From contig CM049322.1 in assembly GCA_026874595.1 (NCBI GenBank), positions 22,973,400 through 23,037,399 of the forward strand: a stretch of DNA of 64,000 nt. Direction: 5' to 3'. Made by a program: the position numbers and the translations under genes. The notes under the pieces were generated by a model that worked only from the letters and a program-made list of their open reading frames with translations, made no database searches and had not been told where the DNA came from. This DNA is from Sipunculus nudus. Taxonomy: Eukaryota; Annelida; Sipuncula; Golfingiida; Sipunculidae. Shown in pieces: positions 28,501-40,500 of this stretch (position 1 is its first letter; every line of letters begins with the position of its first letter).

Positions 28501-31500
28501 CATCAGTTTGTTACTTTAGGGTGTTCATCTTTTAACATCAGTTTGTTACTTTAGGGTGTTCATCTTTTAACATCAGTTTGTTACTTTAGGGTGTTCATCT
28601 TTTAACATCAGTTTGTTACTTTAGGGTGTTCATCTTTTAACATCAGTTTGTTACTTTAGGGTGTTCATCTTTTAACATCAGTTTGTTACTTTAGGGTGTT
28701 CATCTTTTAACATCAGTTTGTTACTTTATGGTGTTCATCTTTTAACATCAGTTTGTTACTTTATGGTGTTCATCTTTTAACATCAGTTTGTTACTTTATG
28801 GTGTTCATCTTTTAACATCAGTTTGTTACTTTATGGTGTTCATCTTTTAACATCAGTTTGTTACTTTATGGTGTTCATCTTTTAACATCAGTTTGTTACT
28901 TTATGGTGTTCATCTTTTAACATCAGTTTGTTACTTTATGGTGTTCATCTTTTAACATCAGTTTGTTACTTTATGGTGTTCATCTTTTAACATCAGTTTG
29001 TTACTTTAGGGTGTTCATCTTTTAACATCAGTTTGTTACTTTAGGGTGTTCATCTTTTAACATCAGTTTGTTACTTTATGGTGTTCATCTTTTAACATCA
29101 GTTTGTTACTTTAGGGTGTTCATCTTTTAACATCAGTTTGTTACTTTAGGGTGTTCATCTTTTAACATCAGTTTGTTACTTTAGGGTGTTCATCTTTTAA
29201 CATCAGTTTGTTACTTTAGGGTGTTCATCTTTTAACATCAGTTTGTTACTTTATGGTGTTCATCTTTTAACACCAGTTTGTTACTTTACGGTGTTCATCT
29301 TTTAACATCAGTTGGTTACTTTATGGTGTTCATCTTTTAACATCAGTTTGTTACTTTATGGTGTTCATCTTTTAACACCAGTTTGTTACTTTAGGGTGTT
29401 CATCTTTTAACATCAGTTTGTTACTTTATGGTGTTCATCTTTTAACATCAGTTTGTTACTTTAGGGTGTTCATCTTTTAACATCAGTTTGTTACTTTAGG
29501 GTGTTCATCTTTTAACATCAGTTTGTTACTTTAGGGTGTTCATCTTTTAACATCAGTTTGTTACTTTATGGTGTTCATCTTTTAACATCAGTTTGTTACT
29601 TTATGGTGTTCATCTTTTAACATCAGTTTGTTACTTTATGGTGTTCATCTTTTAACATCAGTTTGTTACTTTATGGTGTTCATCTTTTAACATCAGTTTG
29701 TTACTTTATGGTGTTCATCTTTTAACATCAGTTTGTTACTTTATGGTGTTCATCTTTTAACATCAGTTTGTTACTTTATGGTGTTCATCTTTTAACATCA
29801 GTTTGTTACTTTATGGTGTTCATCTTTTAACATCAGTTTGTTACTTTATGGTGTTCATCTTTTAACATCAGTTTGTTACTTTATGGTGTTCATCTTTTAA
29901 CATCAGTTTGTTACTTTATGGTGTTCATCTTTTAACATCAGTTTGTTACTTTATGGTGTTCATCTTTTAACATCAGTTTGTTACTTTATGGTGTTCATCT
30001 TTTAACATCAGTTTGTTACTTTATGGTGTTCATCTTTTAACACCAGTTTGTTACTTTATGGTGTTCATCTTTTAACATCAGTTTGTTACTTTATGGTGTT
30101 CATCTTTTAACATCAGTTTGTTACTTTATGGTGTTCATCTTTTAACACCAGTTTGTTACTTTATGGTGTTCATCTTTTAACACCAGTTTGTTACTTTATG
30201 GTGTTCATCTTTTAACATCAGTTTGTTACTTTATGGTGTTCATCTTTTAACATCAGTTTGTTACTTTATGGTGTTCATCTTTTAACATCAGTTTGTTACT
30301 TTATGGTGTTCATCTTTTAACATCAGTTTGTTACTTTATGGTGTTCATCTTTTAACATCAGTTTGTTACTTTATGGTGTTCATCTTTTAACACCAGTTTG
30401 TTACTTTATGGTGTTCATCTTTTAACATCAGTTTGTTACTTTATGGTGTTCATCTTTTAACATCAGTTTGTTACTTTATGGTGTTCATCTTTTAACACCA
30501 GTTTGTTACTTTATGGTGTTCATCTTTTAACACCAGTTTGTTACTTTATGGTGTTCATCTTTTAACATCAGTTTGTTACTTTATGGTGTTCATCTTTTAA
30601 CATCAGTTTGTTACTTTATGGTGTTCATCTTTTAACATCAGTTTGTTACTTTATGGTGTTCATCTTTTAACCTCAGTTTGTTACGTTTTTTTATGTTTTT
30701 TTTTCTTTATTCGTTACAGCTGTACAAGGTTACTGCCCACATGCTTCTCCCCTGGTGGTCAAGGTGAACACGACGGAGGGCGTGATACAGGCCCCCAGGT
30801 TACAGGACGGTCGGTATCCTCCAAATACACACTGCCTGTGGCAGCTACAGGCGGACCCAAACATGGTAAGGCACTACGTCGTCATAACAACCAGTGAAAT
30901 AGATACAATACACAGAGTACGACAGTAGATATAGTATTAATAATAGGTGTAATGGGGGGGGGGGGGGAACGCGACCAGGGCTTTTCAAACCAAGACGGAC
31001 AACAAGATCCCGATCAAGAGACCATGACCAGGGTTTTAACACCAACAGACACCAAACCAAAGAGGTCCAAGACCAAAGCAGACACCAGATCCAAGAGTTA
31101 TAAGACCAAAACAGACACCAAACCCAATGGGTCCCAGACCAAAAACAGACACCAAACCCAATGGGTCCCAGACCATAACAGTCACCAAACCCAAGAGGTC
31201 CAAGACCGACTTAGATACCAAACCAAAGAGGTCCCAGACCAAAGCAGACACCAAACACAAGAGGTCCCAGACCAAAACAGACACCAAACCCAAGAGTTCA
31301 CAGGCCAAAACAGACACCAAACCCAAGAGGTCCCAGACCTGAAAACACACTAAAACCAAGGGTTCAAGACCAAAACAGACACTAGATCCAAGAGCTCCAA
31401 GACCAAAACAGACACCAAACCCAATGGGTCCCAGACCAAAACAGACATATAACCCAATGGGTCCCAGACCAAAACAGTGGCCAAACCAAAGAGGTCCAAG

Positions 31501-34500
31501 ACCAAAATTGATACCCAACCCAAGAGGTCCAAGACCAAAACAGACACCAAACAAGAGGAGGTCCCAAACCAAAACAGACATCAAACACAAGAGTTCCCAG
31601 GCCAAAGCAGACACCAAACCCAAGAGGTCCCAGACCTAAAAATACACCAAACCCAAGGGTTCAAGACCAAAAAAGACACTAGATCCAAGAGCCCTAAGAC
31701 CAAAAAAGTTACCTAACCCAAGAGGTCCCAGGCCAAAACAGATACCAAATCCAAAAGGTCCCAGGCCAAACCAGTCACTAAACCCAAGAGGTCTAAAACC
31801 CTAAAACTACACCAAACCCAAGGGTTCGAGACAGACACAAACACCAATGGTTCTTGAACCAAGGCCGACACCAAAACCAAGGGTTCTCAAACCATGGCGG
31901 ACACCAAAACCAATGGTTCTCGGACCAAGGCAGACAACAAAACCAAGGGTTCTCAAACAAAGGCGGATAACAATACCAAGGGTTCTCAAACCAAGTCGGA
32001 CACCGAAACCATGGGTTCTAAAAAGATGGACACCGAAACCGAGGGTTTTCAAACCATGCCGGACACCAAAACCAAGGGTTCTCAGACCAAGGCGGACACC
32101 AAAACCAAGGGTTCTCCAACCATTCCGGACACCAAAACCAAGGATTCTCAAACCAAGAAGGACAACAAAACCCAGGGTTTTCAAACCATGCCGGACACCA
32201 AAACCAAGGGTTCTCGGACCAAAGCGAACACCAAATCCAATGATTCTCAAACCAAGAGGGACAACAAAACCAAGGGTTCTCAATACAGGGGAACAACAAA
32301 ACCAAGGGTTCTCAATCCAAGGCAGACACCAAAACCAAGGGTTCTCAAACAAAGTCGGACACCAAACCCAAGGGTTCTCAAACCATGCCGGACACCAAAA
32401 CCAAGGGTTTTCAACCCAAGTCGGACACCGTACTCAAGGGTTTTCAAACCATGCCGGACACCAAAAGCCAAGGGTTCTCAAACCAAGTCGGACACCAAAA
32501 CTAAGGGTTCTCAATCCCATGCAAGACACAAAAACCAATGGTTATCAGACCATGCTGGACACCAAAACCAAGGGTTCTCTTACAAAGACGGACAACAAAA
32601 CCAAGGTTTCTCAAACCATACAGGACAACAAAACCAAGGGTTGTTATACCATGCCGGACACCAAAACCAAGGGTTCTGAAACCATGCCGGACACCAAAAC
32701 CAAGGGTTTTCAGACGAAGACGGACACCGAAACCAAGGGTTCTAAAATAAAGATGGACACCTAAAGCAAGGGTTCTCATACTATGCCGGACACCAAAGCC
32801 ATTGGTTATCAGACCATGCTGGACAGCAAAACCAATGGTTCTCAAACCAAGTCGGACAACAAAACCAAGGGTTCTCTAACCAAGGCGGACAACAAAACCA
32901 AGGGTTCTCATACTGTGCCAGACACCAAAACCAAGGGTTCTCAGACGAAGACGGACACCGAAACCAAGGGTTCTAAAATAACGATGGACACCAAAACCAA
33001 GGGTTCTCAAACCATGCCGGACACAAAATCCAAGGGTTCTCAGACGAAGACGGACACCGAAACCAAGGGTTCTCAAACATTACTGGACACCAAATCCAAG
33101 GGTTCCCTTACCCTGCCGGACACATAAACCAAGGGTTCTTAAACCATGCCGGACACATAAACCAATTGTTATCAGACCATGTTGGACACCAGAACCAAGG
33201 GTTCTCTGATGAAGACGGACACCAAAACCAAGGGTTCTCAGACGAAGACGGACACCGAAACCAAGGGTTCTAAAATAAAGATGGACACCAAAGCCAAGGG
33301 TTCTCAAACCATGCCGGACACAAAAACCAAGGGTTCTCAGACGAAGACGGACTCCGAAACCAAGGGTTCCCTTACCCTGCCGGACACATAAACCAAGGAT
33401 TCCCTTACCCGGCCGGACACATAAACCAAGGGTTCTCAAACCATGTCGGACACAAAAACCAACTGTTATCAGACCATGTTGGACACCAGAACCAAGGGTT
33501 CTCAGATGAAGACGGACACCGAAACCAAGGGTTCTCAAACCAAGACGGACACCAAAGCAAGGGTTCTCAAAACATACCTGACACCAAACCCAAGGGTTCT
33601 CAAACAAAGGCGGACACCAAAACCAAGGGTTCTCATACCATGCCGGACACATTAACCAAGGGTTCTTAAACCAAGGCGGACACAAAAACCAAGGGTTCTC
33701 AGACAAAGACAGACACAGAAACCAAGGGTTCTCAAACCATACTGGACACCAAAACCAAGGGTTCTCATACCCTGCCGGACACAAAAACCAAAGGTTATCA
33801 GACCATGCTGGACACCAAAACCAAGTATTCTCAGACGAAGACGGACACCGAAACCAAGGGTTCTAAAATAAAGATGGACACAAAAACCAAGGAGATTACA
33901 GACTGGAGTATCAACTGTCAGAAGCCTCGAGTGTCAGTCGTGCGCTAATTGCAATTAAGACCTGATAAGCCCATTAACTCTATTGTGCGCCTATTGTGCC
34001 GCGGTGTCAGGCGCAGCGGCTGTACGGCCTTTGATAAAGCGAGTCTGCTAGATGTAACTTCCGCTGCCCGCTGTAGCTCGCTGAAGCGGAGAGCGATATA
34101 TCCAGTAACTGAGCGGTAAATCACTTGAATAACATTGACCGGAATTATGAATGCGCAAATGGTTTGTTTTGTCAAGAATTATGCGTTACAAAAATATCTA
34201 GAGAGATCTCGTGTTGAGGAATCACTGGATCGATTTTGGGATAGATGCGGTCACTCTGCATCAACTTCTGCCGTGATTAATGACGGACGACTAGTAAAAA
34301 TAAACCTTACTTTCCCTGAATAACTTCGGAATTATAAAAATTTACATCAGTTCCTACACTTCTGACATATACTAATAAGTAGCCTTGTATTTTAGTATTC
34401 CGTCGATAACTAAATATTTGACATTTATGACCGGATGACTTTCATTTTGATGGATAACAGTGAGCCATCGCCCGCTCTGTCCCTGACGGCGTTGTTCTCG

Positions 34501-37500
34501 TATTATCGCCCATGTTTACCGCAGCCGGGAATTAACGAGATGTTCCGAAGTCACGCCGAAGGAGGGTCTCTCGCGCAGTAACAATTAAAGCCGGGCTTAT
34601 CAGCGGCATCTCTGTGTGCCTTTGAGCAGCGAGTTTTATGATTACATGCCAGTCTGCCGATTCCCATTCTGCCGAATCCCAGAATACCGAGTCCAGTTTG
34701 CCGAATCCCAGAATACCGAATGTTAACTTTTTAATATGAAATCGTCCGTTAATTTGATATATATTCATATTTAATGGGATCGTGGTATTTATGGAGTAAA
34801 AACGATCAAAGCAGTTTAATATTACGTTGACGGAAGGCTAATTTCAGTGTGTACTGGTAAACCAGTCGGTAACCCGCCATGCCACAAGTCACGCATGACT
34901 TGTCATGGCCATCATAGCAGTCTTTTTGCCTCGTCCCGCACTGGCCGACATTCAATAAAAGAACGTTTATGTGTATTGTCAATAATCTTATTTATCGTAA
35001 TAACCAACCTTTTATGCTGACGAAAAACAGACAGGTCCCTGGGAAAAAAATGGTGTTTGTTCCTATCGTAATCTCGTTCTTTTTTTTTTTTTTTTGGTCT
35101 CCTTTGCATTTGAGTGCCGTTGCAGTTAACAAACGACGGTAGCGGAACCTTGTTAATACTCAGGTTAAATCAATCGGCCGTACGACCGACTAAATGGGAA
35201 TCGTTTGGCTATGACGAGATGTTTTATAATATTAGCAAAATCTATTAAAATGTGCCAATATCAATAAATTTTCAATTGAGCGCCTGATGTTTGTCTGTTT
35301 AAGGGCTCGCTTGCATGTGCGTTTTATAATCGCCGAATCATCATACTATAATTCACGGGAATCTGTTTGTTTGTTTGTCTGTCCGGATTCATTCGCACGC
35401 TAGGGATCGCACGGTCGTCAAACTTCGTGGGAGGGTGCATCTTGGTCCGGGGAAGAACGAGTTTATATTTTTTAGGCGTTTGGTAAAGAAATGGCCTCAT
35501 AATCGATAAAAATATTATGGGTTTAATACCTGCGCTGTGCCATGGCCATTCTCACATAGTGCGCCGACGTCGTCCTCAATCTCCTCTCGCTAACCAATCA
35601 AATCAAACCTGACATAGTCTGCCAAACATTCACTACGCGTCGGCCTTTTCTAAGCAGTCCGCTAGGTCAACACAAATGAATGTTGTTGTGACCGCGGGGA
35701 CGAATTTAGACCGGGAACATCTCACCACTGCCCATATCGGCAATTTTGGCACAAGTGAATCATGTTGCGGGTTAATCGTTGGGACGAGTTATTGTGGGTT
35801 AACCGCGGGGACGAATTTAGACAGGGAACATCTCACCACTGCCCATATCGGCAATTTTGGCACAAGTGAATCATGTTGCGGGTTAATCGTTGGGACGATT
35901 TTGGACGCGGAACATCTCACCCCTCGCCACATTTGTGTCAGTGCATTTCAAACGCGCACGCCATGTCAGTGCTCACTCATAATTTAAGAAAAGTGTGGAT
36001 GCAGGTATTGATATGGGTATATTCTAGTAATGCATAACACATGAGACTGGTGGAAAGGGACGGTGATTCTGAGCGGCATATACCAGGGCGACAGCCCTTA
36101 ACACCTATTTATATTGTTTTGATGAAAATAACAGTCCAATTTTTTAAATAAACTTATTAATTTTTAAACAATTTTCACATTTCAAAGCTTTGGCCCTTGC
36201 TATTTATGGAACTATGAACTTTTCGATTAATCATTTACTCTTGTTTGGTTAAACGGAATCTATCCACATCAAACGCATGTGTAGAGACCGTGCACACAAA
36301 TAGTTTATGATAAAAGGGCTTTTGTTAATCTTTTGATGTAATTAATGCTGTTATAACAATAACCTGAGTCTACTATAACCTCATTACCCGTTTGGTAATT
36401 GAGTCGGTCTCTAATGAACAAACATTGTGTCAATAACATTATACGTACGATGTGGAGAGACAGAGAGAAAGAGATAGAGAGAGAGAGAAAGAAAGTGAAA
36501 ATGTTAAGATAGAGAGAGAAAGAGAGAGAGGGGGAGGCAATTAAGAGTGATATACATAAAGAAAGAAAATGCAAGAAAGAAACACATACAGTATAATCTG
36601 AGAATAAAACGGGGATAAAGATACATAATATACATAATGTTGATACAATAAATTTACATACGCCATGAGACTGTTTATTCAGGAACAGTTTGGTGTCCGC
36701 GTTGAATGAGTGGTTTCGCATGGGTAAGTAATTTATTTCATACGTAAGAAGTGTGAATATATTGTGTTGGCACGTTTCCACTTGTATGTTGGGTTAAGTT
36801 TAAGTGAATCGCGCTATAGTTATTACGAACAACAACAATACTAACCCAATAAAAAACAATAAGCAGAACATAAAAAGATCTTTACTAACAAACAACGAGA
36901 TTAAGTCAGGATCGAGCAAAGGACCTGTCTGTTCTAAGTGTGTCTTGTTAGTTATTACTATAAACAACAATAGTAACCTCATACACAAAACAATATGCAT
37001 AACTAAAACGATCATTATTATAAAAAGCAACGAGATTACGTCAGCAGCACCAGGAGAAGATCATGAACCGTCGTTGTTTGCAGGGACCTCAAAGTGTCGG
37101 CTATAATAAATCATGCGTGACTCGTTGCCAGCCGGGTTGCCGACTGGTAGCTGTTAAGACGCGGTAATTTGGGTGAGGGCTTCTTGTTTGTAAATTAGTA
37201 TTCCGTCAATGCCTTTTAATACTGTTTTTGTCGTGTTCATTCCCTGAATACTCCGACGCTCCAAAAACATGAATATATATCAAATTAATGGAGGATTTCA
37301 TATAAAAAAGTTCAGATTCGGCATTCTGGGATTCGGCAAACTGGACTCGGTATTCTTGGATTCGGCAAAATAGGAATCGGCAAACTGGCATGATACCAGT
37401 TTTATGACCCCCTTCAGCAACATTCGACACGGCCAGACTCTCACTTGATACTCTAGTCTGTAATCTCCTTGCTAAAACCAAGGGTTCCCAACTAAGGCGG

Positions 37501-40500
37501 ACAGTAAGAAAAGGGCCTTTCAGATCATGACGGACAACAGAATTATGGGTTCTCAGACCAAGACGGACAAAACTGTTAATAGTGAACAGGCCTCTCAAGA
37601 AGCGGCCTTTAAATCGATATTAGTGAGTATTACATGATAACTGAGAAACACTGCACGAGACTGGAATATCAGAGTTCACGAATTGACTCGAATGTTCGTC
37701 TGGAACTAATTCGGTCTCCGAGGAACGATGACACTAACTGATTGCATTATCCAACATAATGTATAAGCTGAACTTATATACTTAAACATAAAATATACAT
37801 ACAAAATCAAACTGGTTGCTGCTGCGTATAATCAGCTGTCCAAAAGGAGTCCCGCAAGGGGAAGCCATTTTGCCTTATGGGTACTCAGTTTTCCGTTTTC
37901 GTGCGCAATGTGTCTTTCAAGTCTATGTATGTACTTCACATTTGTTTTGAAAGCAGTGAGCCTCGGGCTTGATTTCATACATCTACTAACATATATAAAA
38001 TGTTTTGCATAAAGTAAGAAAGAGTTTGCAGTCCAGTTATCTGAACAGTTAAACAATATGACATTTTCGTTTATCAAGTTATCTAATATATCAATATTAG
38101 TATCTGCTAGCCATCTCTTAATATCTGACCAGAAGTCTGTTACAATTCTGCAGTTCCAGAACAGATGCATAATAGTCTCAGGCTGTTCCTGACAGAAGGT
38201 ACATAGTCCGTTCTCAACTATACCAATTTTATGTAAAAAAGGGTTTAAGGTTAATCTCCTGTAAAGTAATTTATACTGAAATACCCTGATTTTTGTTGAT
38301 ATAGTATTTGTGTATAGTTTTCTACATGCATTTTGTATATCTGATATATTAATTTCGTTCATATCGTGATGCCATGATCGTACTGGCTCATTTAAGTTAT
38401 TATATAAGGGAGATACAAAGTATGTATAACACTTACTCTTCACATCTTTGGATGCTAAAAATTTCCGTATTTGTATCCATTTACGAAATTTCCAGAACAC
38501 TGATACATACGTGATCTCCATTTCTTCCCAATGGCCTCTTTTATACCATAATAACGAAGATAATTAACAGATATGCCATATTCAGTTCTCAACTCATCTA
38601 AGGTTTTGAGACGCCATCTGTTGTTACATTTTGTCATCAAATCTTTAACTAAGTTAACACCTGCCTGGAACCATTCATAATAAAATATAACCCTTTGCTC
38701 AATTTTGATCAAACTGTTATACCACAATGGCTGCATAATATAATCAACTATATCATCAGGTTCATAAAAATTAAACTTACACCAAATATCAAACACCAAA
38801 AATTATCAAGCCTGCTCCTGATAGCAGTATTATCCTCACTTTTCAAATTGCATTTAAAAATAAAACTCAACCGCTTATATAAAATGTTAATGCTACAATT
38901 TGTCTCCAGCCTGTTTCAAGATTCCCATCATACAACCTTTTAATCCAGGTTAGTTTTAATGTTTTGGCCAGAGCTGATGGAACAGGCAGATTTAAGCCCC
39001 CTTCGTATTTAGGCATGATCAATATATTTCTTTTAATTCTCTCAGGACCGTTCTTCCATAAAAAATTAAACATAATTGTTTGAATTTCCCTAAAATAACT
39101 TTCTGGTGGATTAGGTGAACAAGACAATAGATGAATAATTTGGGACAGTATTTGGGACTCAAAAATTTCAGTTTTGCCCATTAAACTTAAATTGCGCCTT
39201 GCCCATGTGTTTATTAAATTTTTCATCACATTAATCTTTGGTCGAAAATTTATTTCATAAACATCAAATAAATTATGTGTTAGATAAAATCCGGTAACCT
39301 CAGAGGTCCTTTTGTCCATTTTATATTTAATGCTTCGATCTCCGTTTTATCAAGGCTGTGGTCACCAATGGGCATAATCTCTGTTTTATCAACATTAACG
39401 TGTAAACCACTAACATACTTAAATTGTTTAAGAAGGCTTAATACTTTTACGATGCTTTGACAACCACCAGTAAGGAACAGCATAGTGTCGTCTGCATATT
39501 GGCTGATTTTATGTTCTATATGGTTAACCTTTATACCCTGAATTTCGCGGTTATTTCGTATCAATATAGCTAGTATTTCAACGCATAAGATAAATATATA
39601 CGGGGAAAGGGGGCACCCCTGCCTTACCCCTCTTAACACAGGGAAAAAGACACTTGCCCAGCCATTATTTGTCACACAGGTTGATATGTCATAGTAAAAT
39701 GTCAGAATCCAGTTAATTATCAATTTTGGAAAGTTAAAATATGTTAAGGATTGTTTAATGAAATCATGACTTAAAAAATCAAATGCCTTTTTCGAAATCG
39801 ACGCTCATTATATATGCTTTAATTCCAGATTTTGTACAGATATTATGAAGTCCAAAAATTCTATTGATATTTTCTCCTATATATCGATTTGGCATGAATC
39901 CCGTTTGGTCATGATTTATAATATTAGGTAAAATTTTTTTAACCCTAAGAGCGACACATTTTGTAAGAATTTTATAGTCGGTATTTAATAAAGTTAGCGG
40001 GCGCCAGTTTTTCAACAATTCTAAATCTTTTCCTTTCTTTGGAATTAATAAAAAGTATTCCTTGTCTCTGTGTTATCGAAAGTTTATTTCTGTCTAAACA
40101 GTAATTAAAGCAATTCATGAGATGTTCTTTTAAAATTTCCCAAAATTTTTGATAGAATTCTATTGGTAAACCATCTGATCCTGGCGTTTTTCCCCGTGCA
40201 AAAGAATTAATGCAATTAAGAACTTCATTATCCGTAATTTTGGTTACGCATAAAGCTTGGTCTTCCTCGCTTAATCTCGGCTGATCAACTAACACACCAT
40301 GAAACATGTCACTGAGTGTATACTGAGAAGACACATCTTGTGAGTACAGCTTTTCATAAAATTCCTTTTGTTTTTGTAATATAAGCGTGGGCTCAGTAAT
40401 ATTACCACTATCAGTTTGAAGTTTAGTTATCAATTTATTATTAAAATTCCGCTTTTCTAAATTAAAGAAATATTTGGTAGGTTTTTCACCGTTTTCATAA

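Larger units (their letters stand above)
12237..30719 (+). other. CUB gene intron 1 (18.5 kb)
   Basis: Most of this intron is the 35-bp minisatellite. The first 3.5 kb holds an 84-bp hairpin, TA tracts and a 121-bp repeat; 13946-15800 shows nothing recognisable. A hairpin-forming sequence lies near 12914-12940. Confidence 0.85.
33888..37471. mobile_element. 3.6-kb foldback (long inverted repeat) element
   Basis: The ends match as inverted repeats beginning CAAGGAGATTACAGACT (33888 on) and its complement ending at 37471. Inverted matches continue inward: 34645-34770 with 37268-37392, about 34859-34920 with 37085-37160, and about 35000-35085 with 36890-36970. The left arm carries about 700 extra bases after its tip. 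The 33-bp minisatellite resumes right after the right end, so the element inserted into that array. No transposase is visible; it is probably non-autonomous. A clean target-site duplication was not found. Confidence 0.7.

Noticed and set aside
16080-30660. TTTAGGG units as telomeric repeat
   Set aside because: The heptamer appears once per 35-bp unit as a variant of TTTATGG; it is never tandem.
15800-30690. CRISPR-like array
   Set aside because: Units are contiguous 35-bp copies with no unique spacers, in an animal intron.
31036-33784. Long open frames on both strands as a repetitive structural protein
   Set aside because: They arise from the stop-free 33-bp period, overlap on both strands, carry scattered stops and indels, and lie in an intron.
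35676-35987. 103-codon frame with internal repeat
   Set aside because: Explained by a 121-bp tandem duplication inside the foldback element; no splice context or homology.
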